DNA from: Mycolicibacterium brisbanense
GTDB taxonomy: Bacteria; Actinomycetota; Actinomycetes; Mycobacteriales; Mycobacteriaceae
DNA: 64,000 bases
NCBI RefSeq assembly: GCF_001570425.1
Contig: NZ_BCSX01000041.1
Location: 1 to 64,000, forward strand
Reading direction: 5' to 3'
The notes under the pieces were generated by a model. The model made no database searches, was not told the origin of the DNA, and saw nothing but the letters and a program-made list of their open reading frames with translations. This document shows positions 25,737 to 33,687 of the stretch, piece after piece; the first letter of the stretch is position 1, and the number at the start of each line of letters is the position of its first letter. Position numbers and translations under genes: made by a program.

Positions 25737-27494
25737 ATGGCCAACAGCGTGCGCACCGGCGAGGATCTCCGTCGAGCTCGAGAAGAATTTCTCGCGAACG
25801 GCGCGGCCCACAGCAACCTCGTGGCGCCCGACGTGCTCAGTTCTTGGCGCCGCTCCCAAGCCCTGGATGTTCACCCCGACCGCGTGGACTTGAGTTTCGT
25901 GCGCGAGCCCGACCCGGATACGCCATTGCTTGCCGCGGCCACGCCCGTCCTGCGGCGTATTGCCAGCGATCTGGCAGACCAGGCCGTGGGCGTGATACTC
26001 ACTTCGGCCGATGGCGTGGTGCTCGACCGGACCTTATCGGACCCGGCAATCATGCGGGCACTCGACGACGTGCGGCTGGCACGGGGATACAGCTACGCCG
26101 AAGAGTTCGCAGGCACCAACGGTATCGGCACCACACTGGAAACCGGCGTCCCCACCTTCATCCGCGGCAGCGAGCACTACGTCGGGACGCTGGAGCGGCT
26201 CGCCTGCGCAGGCTCACCGATCCGGGATCCGGTCACCCGCCGGGTGCTCGGCGTCGTCGACCTCACTTGTTGGGCCCGGCAGTCCGACCCACTCTTGTTT
26301 GTCCTGGCGAAGAGCGCGGGCAGTCAGATCGAGGACCGGCTGACGGCGTTGCGGAACGAGCGGGAGACCGCGCTCCTCGACTCATACCTCAAACACACGC
26401 GCAGGTATCCCGGTGGTGTGCTCGCCATCGGGGGCGAAGTCGTTCTGATGAACCCGCATCTGCGGCAGACACTCGATGCCGGCGACCAGAGCACACTGCT
26501 TGATCACGCCGCAGAAATGGTGAATTCGCATGGGCGCTCGACCACGATCGCCTCACTGCCAAGTGGGATCACGGTGAGAATCACGTTGGCAGAGATGATC
26601 TCGGAAAGAAATGCCAACGGCACCGCGGTTTTGCATGTGCACCTGAACAATCAATCGAGCTTTGCGCAGTCTGCCTCGGTGGAAACCATCCCGCGGCTCG
26701 CGGGGCGGAGCAGTTCGTGGCTCCGCAGCTGCCAGCAGGTCAGCCGATGCTGCCGAGACCGCGATTGGGTGGTCATCGAGGGCGAGTGTGGATCAGGCCG
26801 GGCCAGGCTAGGGCAGGCGGTCGCCCAGCACGTCAATCCCTCCCGCACCGTGCGGATACTTCGGTTCGAGGGCTTCCACACGACAGAGGGCTTCATCGCG
26901 GAGCTGGATGCGGAGACGGAAGGCGACGATTTCGCGGTGGTGCTGGCCAATGTCGACGCCCTGCCCGACGACGCTTTGGATCCTCTGTCGACGGTCCTCC
27001 AGAGCTGTGCCGGGCGGGGCTGGGTGGCGGCCACCATGGGCACAGATTCTCGCTCACCACGGGTGGACGCGCTGCTTCTGCCGTTCTTCACACACACCGT
27101 GACCGTACCGGCACTACGCCACCGCATAGAAGACCTCTACGAGCTCGTCCCCGCGCTGCTGCGCGAGTTGACCCGTGGAGCGGATGTGCGACTCGCGCCG
27201 GAGGCCATGTGCCAACTGACCAAGCTGCCCTGGTCGGGCAACGTCGCTCAACTACGGAAAGTATTGGCAGAAACCGTCTCCCTGCAACGTACCGGCACGA
27301 TAGGCGCCGACAAACTGCCGGCGGAGTGCCGCTCACTGTCCCGTCGACGGCTGACCCAGCTCGAAGCCCTCGAACGCGATGCCATCGTGCGCAGCCTTCA
27401 GGAAAACTTCGGCAGCAAAAGCGATGCCGCTGAAGCGCTTGGCATGTCACGCGCCACCATCTACCGCAAGATCAAGGAATTCGGCATCGCATGA
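25737..27494 (+). CDS. mimR: AcoR-like transcriptional activator of the mim operon
   Basis: 585 residues. Order: a GAF-type sensory region (about 60-200, with FAGTNGIGTTLETG), a linker, a degenerate AAA+ domain (about 335-520) and a Fis-type helix-turn-helix at the C-terminus (SKSDAAEALGMSRATIYRKI). The Walker A reads GECGSGRA, with Arg in place of the Lys of GK(S/T), and there is no GAFTGA loop. That fits mycobacteria, which lack sigma-54, so it presumably acts with a sigma-70 class holoenzyme. MimR of M. smegmatis is required for acetone-induced mimABCD expression (established). ATG 25737 has GAGG 8 bases upstream. It converges with the PRK gene. Confidence 0.92.
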   Translation: MANSVRTGEDLRRAREEFLANGAAHSNLVAPDVLSSWRRSQALDVHPDRVDLSFVREPDPDTPLLAAATPVLRRIASDLADQAVGVILTSADGVVLDRTLSDPAIMRALDDVRLARGYSYAEEFAGTNGIGTTLETGVPTFIRGSEHYVGTLERLACAGSPIRDPVTRRVLGVVDLTCWARQSDPLLFVLAKSAGSQIEDRLTALRNERETALLDSYLKHTRRYPGGVLAIGGEVVLMNPHLRQTLDAGDQSTLLDHAAEMVNSHGRSTTIASLPSGITVRITLAEMISERNANGTAVLHVHLNNQSSFAQSASVETIPRLAGRSSSWLRSCQQVSRCCRDRDWVVIEGECGSGRARLGQAVAQHVNPSRTVRILRFEGFHTTEGFIAELDAETEGDDFAVVLANVDALPDDALDPLSTVLQSCAGRGWVAATMGTDSRSPRVDALLLPFFTHTVTVPALRHRIEDLYELVPALLRELTRGADVRLAPEAMCQLTKLPWSGNVAQLRKVLAETVSLQRTGTIGADKLPAECRSLSRRRLTQLEALERDAIVRSLQENFGSKSDAAEALGMSRATIYRKIKEFGIA

Positions 27495-27524
27495 GCGAAC
27501 GAACTGGGAGTTGCGACAAGTTCC

Positions 27525-28424
27525 TCATCGACTGACACGCTGTGCGTCACGTAGCTCGGCCCTTCGCCGGTCCACCAGGCGCAGGATCATCGGCGTGAAG
27601 ATCAGTTGCATGGCGAGATCCATCTTCCCACCCGGGCAGACAATGGTATTGGGCCGTGACATGAACGAATCATGCAGCATCGCGAGAAGATACGGGAAAT
27701 CAATGCCGTGCGGATCGCGAAACCTGATGATCAGCATTGATTCATCAGCCGTCGGGATGGCCCTGGCGACGAAGGGATTCGAGGTGTCGACCACCGGAAC
27801 GCGTTGGAAGTTGACGTCAGTGTTCGAGAACTGTGGGCAGATGTAATTCACGTAGTCCGGCATCCTTCGCAGGATGGTGTCGGCCACAGCCTCAGAGGTG
27901 TAGCCGCGAACAAATCTGTCCCTGTGCAGCTTCTGTATCCACTCGAGGTTGATGACCGGCACCACGCCGATGCGAAGGTCGGCATGTCTGGCGACATCCG
28001 CTGTCTCGCTTGTGATCGCACCATGCAAACCCTCGTAGAACAGCATGTCGGTGCCCTCTGGGAGGTCCTCCCAGGTGGTGAACGTCCCGGGACTCTGGCC
28101 GTACGGTTTGGCTTCTTCCTCGTCGTGCAGATACTTCCGGAATTTGCCGGTCCCGTTCTCGCCGTAGCTTCGGAACAGTCCTTCGAGTTCTTCGAAAAGG
28201 TTGGCCTCCGGACCGAAGTGACTGAAGGTGTGGTCACCTCGCGCATGTGCGTCCGCGATCGCCGTTTTCATCTCAAGACGATCGAAGCGGTGGAAGCTGT
28301 CGCCCTCGACATAGACTACGTTGACGTCCTCACGGCGAAATATCTGCTGGAAGGTGCGCATCACCGACGTGGTGCCCGCACCCGAGGACCCGGTGACCGA
28401 GATGATCGGATGTGCTCGTGACAC
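27525..28424 (-). CDS. cbbP: phosphoribulokinase
   Basis: Phosphorylates ribulose-5-phosphate with ATP to make the RuBisCO substrate; found essentially only in Calvin-cycle organisms. 299 residues, the size of the bacterial class I (octameric) enzyme. Seen: the P-loop VTGSSGAGTTS, VEGDSFHRFDRLEM with the substrate-binding His/Arg pair, DMLFYEGLHGA, and VPVINLEWIQKLHRD. GTG start at 28424, 5 bases after the stop of the FBPase gene, so the two are co-transcribed. It is the last gene of the hypA-hypB-cbbF-cbbP run and converges with mimR, 30 bases away. Confidence 0.95.
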   Translation of the reverse strand: MSRAHPIISVTGSSGAGTTSVMRTFQQIFRREDVNVVYVEGDSFHRFDRLEMKTAIADAHARGDHTFSHFGPEANLFEELEGLFRSYGENGTGKFRKYLHDEEEAKPYGQSPGTFTTWEDLPEGTDMLFYEGLHGAITSETADVARHADLRIGVVPVINLEWIQKLHRDRFVRGYTSEAVADTILRRMPDYVNYICPQFSNTDVNFQRVPVVDTSNPFVARAIPTADESMLIIRFRDPHGIDFPYLLAMLHDSFMSRPNTIVCPGGKMDLAMQLIFTPMILRLVDRRRAELRDAQRVSR

Positions 28425-28429
28425 GGCGG

Positions 28430-29512
28430 TCAGCCCGCCTGAGCCGCACGGAACAGGCCGCGGTTGCCGTACAACGGCAGCGTCGACGTCGAATCGTAAC
28501 TCTCGCCGTGGTATTCGGCGATTCGCGTAACCTCGTCACGAGCACCAAAAATCAACGAAATCCGCTGGTGCACCTCACTGGGGAGAACATCGAGCACCCG
28601 ATTCCGGCCTGTGCTGGCAGCGCCGCCCGCTTGTTCGATGAGGAACGACACTGGGTTCGCCTCATACAGCAGGCGCAGGCGGCCCGGTTTGACCGGCTCG
28701 CGAGAATCGCGAGGGTACAGGAAAACCCCTCCCCGGGTGAGGATACGGTGGGTCTCGGCCACCAGTGACGCGACCCACCGCATATTGAAATCCTTCTGCC
28801 GCGGACCCGACCGGCCGGCGAGGCACTCCTGCACATACCGCTGCACCGCCGGCTCCCAGAACCTCTGGTTGGAAGCATTGATAGCGAATTCCCTGGTGTT
28901 GGGCGGGATTTGGATGGACTCTCGGGTGAGTATGAATTCGCCGAGACTCGGGTCAAGGGTAAACGCGTGCACACCGGTGCCGACTGATAGAACCAGCATC
29001 GTCGACGGGCCGTAAATCGCATATCCAGCACACACTTGCTGCGCGCCCGGTTGCAGATAATCCTGCGGTTCTGCGTCGCGCCCCGGTTCCGGCGCTCGCA
29101 GTATCGAGAATATGCTTCCCACTGAAACATTCACATCGATGTTCGATGAACCATCCAGCGGATCGAACAGCAGCAGGTACTTTCCCCGCGGATATTCCGC
29201 CGGCGGGCAGTAGGGCTCCTCCAGTTCCTCGGACACCATTCCAGCGACATGTCCGCTCCATTCAGTAGCCCGGATGAAGTAGTCGTTGGCTAGTACGTCG
29301 AGCTTCTGTTGCACTTCGCCCTGGACATTGATGTGTTCAGCTGCGCCCAACAGCCCACCCAACGCCCCGACCGCGACGCGGTTTGATATCGCCTTACAGG
29401 CGAGCGCTACATCGAGGATCAGGCCATTGAGATCGCCGGACGCGTGCGGGTGTCGTCGGCGTTCTTCTATCAGGAACTGGACCAATGTGGTGCGGTCTGC
29501 AAACATGCCCAA
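28430..29512 (-). CDS. cbbF: class I fructose-1,6-bisphosphatase
   Basis: Hydrolyses fructose-1,6-bisphosphate (and in many CBB organisms sedoheptulose-1,7-bisphosphate). 360 residues. Metal/active-site motifs: VSEELEEP, LLFDPLDGSSNIDVNVSVGS (D117, D120 and following), YGPSTMLVLS and a C-terminal LYEANPVSFLIEQAGGAAS. This is the type I enzyme, whereas actinobacteria normally use a GlpX-type II enzyme for gluconeogenesis, which points to a dedicated Calvin-cycle copy. The start is a TTG at 29512 (GGAG 5 bases upstream) or the ATG two codons later. It sits 73 bases behind hypB and 5 ahead of cbbP. Confidence 0.95.
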   Translation of the reverse strand: MGMFADRTTLVQFLIEERRRHPHASGDLNGLILDVALACKAISNRVAVGALGGLLGAAEHINVQGEVQQKLDVLANDYFIRATEWSGHVAGMVSEELEEPYCPPAEYPRGKYLLLFDPLDGSSNIDVNVSVGSIFSILRAPEPGRDAEPQDYLQPGAQQVCAGYAIYGPSTMLVLSVGTGVHAFTLDPSLGEFILTRESIQIPPNTREFAINASNQRFWEPAVQRYVQECLAGRSGPRQKDFNMRWVASLVAETHRILTRGGVFLYPRDSREPVKPGRLRLLYEANPVSFLIEQAGGAASTGRNRVLDVLPSEVHQRISLIFGARDEVTRIAEYHGESYDSTSTLPLYGNRGLFRAAQAG

Positions 29513-29585
29513 AGGATCTCCGCACCACTCCAGGAGGCCATCCCCCTGTTGGGTGGGCGGCTGGGTGGGTGCCTGTCAGGCGACG

Positions 29586-30356
29586 TCAGCCGACGCTTTG
29601 CCCTGTGCTTCTCCTTGCGTGCAGTCCAGCCAGCCATTCGCACCACGTGGCAATTCCACTGCCAGTGCGCGCACTTGTCTCGATCACTGTGGCGGCTGGA
29701 TTGACCATCCGCAGGTTGGTGTAGAACGCCGACAAGTCATAGTCGAGGTGTGGAATCAGATCCGTCTTGTTGACGACCACCAAGTCGACCGACCGGAACA
29801 TCACCGGGTATTTCAGCGGCTTCTCTTCACCCTCGGTGACCGAGTACACCATGGCGCTCGCATGGGCGCCGACATCGAACTCTGCGGGGCACACCAGATT
29901 TCCCACATTTTCAATGATGAGTAGCTCGAGGTCGGCCAGCGGCAGCCGAGGCAGTGCCGATCGCACCATGGGTGCATCGAGATGACACTCGCCTCCGAAG
30001 CCATCTGCGGTGTTGATCAGGGCTATCGCGGCACCGAGTCCGCTGAGCCGGTCTGCGTCGATGCTGGTTTCGATATCACCCTCGATCACTCCGATCCGGA
30101 GCCGATTCTGCAGTGCGCGCAGCGTTTCCCGAAGCAGCGTTGTCTTTCCGGCACCGGGAGACGACATCAGGTTCACCGCAGTCAAGCCCGCGCTCTCGAA
30201 GTCTTGGCGGTTCGCCGCTGCGGTCTTGTCGTTCTCGTCGAAGATGCGCTCGAGAACCATCACGCGGTCAGTCGCTGTGGTGTAGCCAGAGTGATCACCG
30301 TGCTCGTGCGAGTGCTCGTGCTCGACGCCGTCGTCGTGTCTGTGAAACCTGCCCAT
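29586..30356 (-). CDS. hypB: hydrogenase nickel incorporation GTPase
   Basis: HypB is the GTPase that with HypA delivers nickel to the hydrogenase large subunit. 256 residues. A His-rich N-terminus (HRHDD..EHEHSHEHGDHSG) binds or stores metal; the P-loop is MSSPGAGKTTLL; the switch region has GGECHLDA, the histidine/cysteine motif at the metal-binding dimer interface; NKTDL is the guanine motif. ATG at 30356, 3 bases after the hypA stop. It is separated from its hydrogenase by an AraC-type gene and lies on the opposite strand. Confidence 0.95.
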   Translation of the reverse strand: MGRFHRHDDGVEHEHSHEHGDHSGYTTATDRVMVLERIFDENDKTAAANRQDFESAGLTAVNLMSSPGAGKTTLLRETLRALQNRLRIGVIEGDIETSIDADRLSGLGAAIALINTADGFGGECHLDAPMVRSALPRLPLADLELLIIENVGNLVCPAEFDVGAHASAMVYSVTEGEEKPLKYPVMFRSVDLVVVNKTDLIPHLDYDLSAFYTNLRMVNPAATVIETSARTGSGIATWCEWLAGLHARRSTGQSVG

Positions 30357-30359
30357 GTG

Positions 30360-30698
30360 TCATACCTCCGCCAAATCCAGTGAAGTGATGAGGAATTCGT
30401 CTCCCTCAACAAGATTCACAGCGCGGCCGGCGCATGATGCGCAGGCCATCACGAATTCGTCGAGCACCTGCTCATAGCCGCAATCTGCGCAACGGATCTT
30501 TGCGCGTACCCGCTCGACCTGAAGCTCGGCACCTTCCAATTCCGAACTCTCGGTGACCAAGGACCAGCAATAGACAAGGGTATCCGGGACGATCTGACGC
30601 ATCGCCCCGATCTGCACGTGGACAGTCCGGACGTCTCGTCCCTGCGCGTGCTTTCTTACGATGGCAGCCATCGAACTGCAGATCGAGAGTTCATGCAC
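30360..30698 (-). CDS. hypA: hydrogenase nickel incorporation protein HypA
   Basis: Nickel metallochaperone. 112 residues, standard. The start is the GTG at 30698, which puts the invariant nickel-binding HEL right after the initiator and has AGGAGG 6 bases upstream; longer open frames are not used. The zinc site is formed by CADCG and CASCAG. Co-transcribed with hypB, which follows after 3 bases. Confidence 0.94.
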   Translation of the reverse strand: MHELSICSSMAAIVRKHAQGRDVRTVHVQIGAMRQIVPDTLVYCWSLVTESSELEGAELQVERVRAKIRCADCGYEQVLDEFVMACASCAGRAVNLVEGDEFLITSLDLAEV

Positions 30699-30743
30699 CG
30701 TCGACCTCCTCGGGTCTGACGCGACCATACACGCTTCCCCGAC

Positions 30744-31799
30744 TCACTGACGCAGCGTTTCTGACGGCGCCACGCCCCACCGCTTCCGATACTCGGCGGC
30801 AAAGCTGCCGAGATGGTTGAAACCCCAACGGGTTGCCACGTCAGTCACCGTGACGCCATCGGCCGGGAGAGCGTCGGCGAGCTCCGCGTGCGCTCGTTCC
30901 ATGCGACGATCGCGAATATAGGTCATCGGGGATACCCCTAATTCGTCGCGGAACCCTTGTTGGATCGAGCGGACGCTCATGTGCACGCTGCGAGCGAGCG
31001 AATCCATGGTGATCGGTTCGGCCAGATGCGCGTCGATGTACTTGATGGCTTCGTGAACCACCCTGCGGCCCGGATCTGCCGAGGGCCGGATGAACTCATC
31101 GTGGTAGTTCGACGGCTGAATGTGCAGCAAGCTGTTCATGAGCAGGTCCTCGATGCCGTCGATTCCATGACCACGATGAACGAGCGAACCCGTTTGGTAG
31201 ACCTCCGTGTGGAGCAGCTGCACGGCTGCGTGCCACCGCGTGGCCACATCGGTGGTCAAGTCGAACTGCGGATCGAAAACCAGAGGCGCGGTAAGCCTTC
31301 GCCCGCGTAGCCGGGTGAGGTAGTCGACCAGAGCCTGCTCCTCGATGCGGATCAGCAGCTGCGGTGAGTCGTCGTCGAAGCGCATCGTGAGCGCACTGCC
31401 TGGGTTGGTCACCAAGGCCCGGATCGTGTTCGCCTCGAACTCGTGTCCATTGTGCTGACAGAGCGCGGTGCCGTTCATGGGCATATGCACACCGAAGTAC
31501 CGGCCGAGTACAGGAATCTCCAGCGTCGCCCGGACGTGCAAGTCCAGATACAACATGCTGACGTTGCGCAACCGCACCCCATGCATGGTGGACGCGAAGC
31601 CGGAAGGCTCCTCACCGAGGGTGATCCACCCGGGAGCCAATGCCCGGCTCAGTAGCTTCCCCGCTTCGCGAACACTCTCGGTATAGAAGATCTCCTTGTT
31701 TGCCAGCGCCGGTGGCACTCCACGCGACCGCACCTTCCGGCGCACCGGTTCGCCGGTCCGCCGAGTGTCGATGAAACCCAACCTGGACAGACGAGACAT
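30744..31799 (-). CDS. AraC-family transcriptional regulator
   Basis: About 351 residues. N-terminal sensor of the AraC-binding-2 type (about 35-200) and a C-terminal pair of helix-turn-helix motifs: DSLARSVHMSVRSIQQGFRDELGVSPMTYIRDRRMERAH, then VTVTDVATRWGFNHLGSFAAEYRKRWGVAPSETL. It lies between hypAB and the divergent huc operon, so control of hydrogenase genes is likely but not shown. Start uncertain: ATG 31799 lacks its own ribosome site but lies 5 bases after the stop of a 19-codon leader ORF with an excellent one; a TTG at 31868 in frame would give 374 residues. Confidence 0.85.
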   Translation of the reverse strand: MSRLSRLGFIDTRRTGEPVRRKVRSRGVPPALANKEIFYTESVREAGKLLSRALAPGWITLGEEPSGFASTMHGVRLRNVSMLYLDLHVRATLEIPVLGRYFGVHMPMNGTALCQHNGHEFEANTIRALVTNPGSALTMRFDDDSPQLLIRIEEQALVDYLTRLRGRRLTAPLVFDPQFDLTTDVATRWHAAVQLLHTEVYQTGSLVHRGHGIDGIEDLLMNSLLHIQPSNYHDEFIRPSADPGRRVVHEAIKYIDAHLAEPITMDSLARSVHMSVRSIQQGFRDELGVSPMTYIRDRRMERAHAELADALPADGVTVTDVATRWGFNHLGSFAAEYRKRWGVAPSETLRQ

Positions 31800-31804
31800 G
31801 GCAA

Positions 31805-31864
31805 TCAGCCATCCTGAAAGCGGGCAGCGAACACACAGTTTGGTGAAGCGTTCGCTGCAATCAT
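31805..31864 (-). CDS. possible 19-codon leader peptide of the AraC-type gene
   Basis: ATG at 31864 with GAGGAG and a 6-base spacer, then MIAANASPNCVFAARFQDG and TGA at 31805-31807, 5 bases before the ATG of the regulator. The arrangement would couple translation of the regulator to the leader. It overlaps the in-frame TTG extension of the regulator, so only one of the two readings can be right. Seen directly; function inferred. Confidence 0.3.
   Translation of the reverse strand: MIAANASPNCVFAARFQDG
31824..31858. promoter_or_regulatory. 9-bp inverted repeat upstream of the AraC-type gene
   Basis: GCAGCGAAC at 31824-31832 and GTTCGCTGC at 31850-31858 are perfectly complementary with a 17-base spacer. 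It lies 25-59 bases before the ATG at 31799 and inside the leader. It could be an operator for this regulator or an mRNA hairpin in the leader. Confidence 0.45.
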
Positions 31865-32005
31865 TCAAGACTCCTCATGCCATTGATCGCATCTGCGACC
31901 ACAACTCTGCGCAATTCTGACAGCTGCTGCGCGATATCGATAGGCCCGATGGACACTCAGGGCTAGCGTCTGTGATCACCAACACACCGGCGTAGGAGGC
32001 AATGG

Positions 32006-32590
32006 GTGGCTGCACACGCTTCGCTCATCGAGAGTCGTGAGTCCGAAGACCTCATCGCGGACTCGCCCGGAGATGCCATCATCGCCCGACTGGATGATCC
32101 ACAGATCGCCGCATCGCTTTCGCTGATCCTCGACCACGCAGATCTCATCGCGACGATGATCGTCGGCCTTGACGGGTTGGTGCGCCGAGCCGAAGTGATC
32201 GGAGACAACGTGGCATCAGGTCTCGCCGAGGTACGAGACCTTGCCGCCTCGAGCGCGGGTACGGCTCGATGGCCGGCGGTGGACCTCGCAGCCCTGAGCG
32301 AGACAGTTGCCCGGTTGTCAGCTGCCGTCGTTGATGCCGCGCCCGCATTGGACAAGCTGCTGCGCTCGCCCCTCACCGACCCACAGACCGCTGATGTCCT
32401 CGCCAACGCCGGAGAGGCACTGCTCGAGGGCAAACAGGCCGCCGCCGCCGATCCACGCGGCCCTAGAGGAGTTTTCGCCCTCATGCGCGTTACCAAAGAT
32501 CCCGATGTGTCCCGCGGCCTCGGCTTCATGATTCACATCGCTCGTGCGTTCGGACGGCGGCTGGCTCCCGAGGGCTCGTCCAACATCTGA
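32006..32590 (+). CDS. hucM: hydrogenase scaffold subunit HucM (DUF1641)
   Basis: 194 residues. The C-terminal third has the DUF1641 signature (RGPRGVFALMRVTKDPDVSRGLGFMIHIARAFGR). In M. smegmatis the DUF1641 protein encoded just before hucS is HucM, the central stalk of the Huc complex that holds eight HucSL pairs and channels menaquinone (established). The middle part has long amphipathic helices. The start is the GTG at 32006 with AGGAGG 6 bases upstream; the ATG four bases earlier is out of frame. First gene of the huc operon; hucS follows after 77 bases. Confidence 0.85.
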   Translation: MAAHASLIESRESEDLIADSPGDAIIARLDDPQIAASLSLILDHADLIATMIVGLDGLVRRAEVIGDNVASGLAEVRDLAASSAGTARWPAVDLAALSETVARLSAAVVDAAPALDKLLRSPLTDPQTADVLANAGEALLEGKQAAAADPRGPRGVFALMRVTKDPDVSRGLGFMIHIARAFGRRLAPEGSSNI

Positions 32591-32667
32591 CGTCCCTGCA
32601 GTCATAAGGCGACTCACCAACCCAGCCCGGTCCAATAGCCCAAACAACAAGCCCGAGAGGAGTTTCC

Positions 32668-33639
32668 ATGGCGTCCGTGCTCTGGTTTCAAGGAGGAGCG
32701 TGCAGCGGCAACACGATGTCGTTCCTGAATGCCGAGGAGCCCAACGTCGTCGACTTGATCGTCGACTTCGGGCTCGACTTGCTCTGGCATCCCTCGCTCG
32801 GCCTTGAGCTGGGCAACAACGCCCAGAAGGTGTTCTGGGATTGCGCGCGGGGTGAGCGGCCGCTGGATATCTTCGTGTTCGAAGGCAGCGTCATCGAGGC
32901 GCCCAACGGCACCGGCCGGATGGACATGTTCGCCGACCGGCCGATGAAGGACTGGGTCACCGATCTGTGCAACGCCGCCCAGATTGTCGTCGCAATCGGT
33001 GACTGCGCATGCTGGGGTGGCATTCCCGCGACCGAGCCGAATCCGTCCGCGTCGACCGGGCTGCAGTTCCACAAGAGGCGGAAAGGCGGGTTCCTCGGGC
33101 CCGATTTCCGCTCCAAGATGGGGCTTCCGGTCATCAACGTTCCCGGCTGTCCCGCACATCCGGACTGGATCACCCAGATCATCGTGGCGCTCGCCACCGG
33201 CCGGGCCGGTGAGATCACGCTGGACGAATTGCACCGCCCCGAAACGTTCTTCAAAACCTTCACCCAGACCGGCTGCACACGTGTCCAGTTCTTCGAATAC
33301 AAGCAATCAACAATGTCATTCGGCGAAGGCACTCGTACCGGCTGCCTGTTCTACGAATTCGGCTGCCGTGGCCCGATGACGCATTCGCCGTGCAACCGGA
33401 TTCTCTGGAACCGCCAGTCGTCGAAGACTCGGGCGGGTATGCCATGCCTTGGTTGCACCGAGCCCGAATTCCCTCATTTCGACTTGGCGCCCGGCACGGT
33501 GTTCAAGACGCAGAAGGTCAGCGGGATGATCCCCAAGGAAGTCCCGGAGGGCAGCGACCACCTCACCTACATGGCCCATGCGGCCGCGGCTCGTATCGCA
33601 GCCCCGCAATGGGCCAAGGAAGACATGTTCGTCGTCTAG
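32668..33639 (+). CDS. hucS: [NiFe] hydrogenase small subunit (group 2a)
   Basis: HucS carries the chain of Fe-S clusters that take electrons from the active site to quinone. 323 residues, no Tat signal peptide, as in cytoplasmic group 2 enzymes. Cysteine motifs: QGGACSGNT, GDCACWGG, GCPAHPDW, CLFYEFGCRGPMTHSPC and GMPCLGCTEPEF. The protein is nearly identical in style to M. smegmatis HucS, an oxygen-insensitive enzyme that oxidises H2 at atmospheric levels (established for Huc). ATG 32668 has GAGAGGAG upstream. hucL follows after 48 bases. Confidence 0.96.
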   Translation: MASVLWFQGGACSGNTMSFLNAEEPNVVDLIVDFGLDLLWHPSLGLELGNNAQKVFWDCARGERPLDIFVFEGSVIEAPNGTGRMDMFADRPMKDWVTDLCNAAQIVVAIGDCACWGGIPATEPNPSASTGLQFHKRRKGGFLGPDFRSKMGLPVINVPGCPAHPDWITQIIVALATGRAGEITLDELHRPETFFKTFTQTGCTRVQFFEYKQSTMSFGEGTRTGCLFYEFGCRGPMTHSPCNRILWNRQSSKTRAGMPCLGCTEPEFPHFDLAPGTVFKTQKVSGMIPKEVPEGSDHLTYMAHAAAARIAAPQWAKEDMFVV

Positions 33640-33687
33640 TCACCGCCCTTCCAACAGCGCAACTCCAGTCTTGAAAGGATCCACCGA

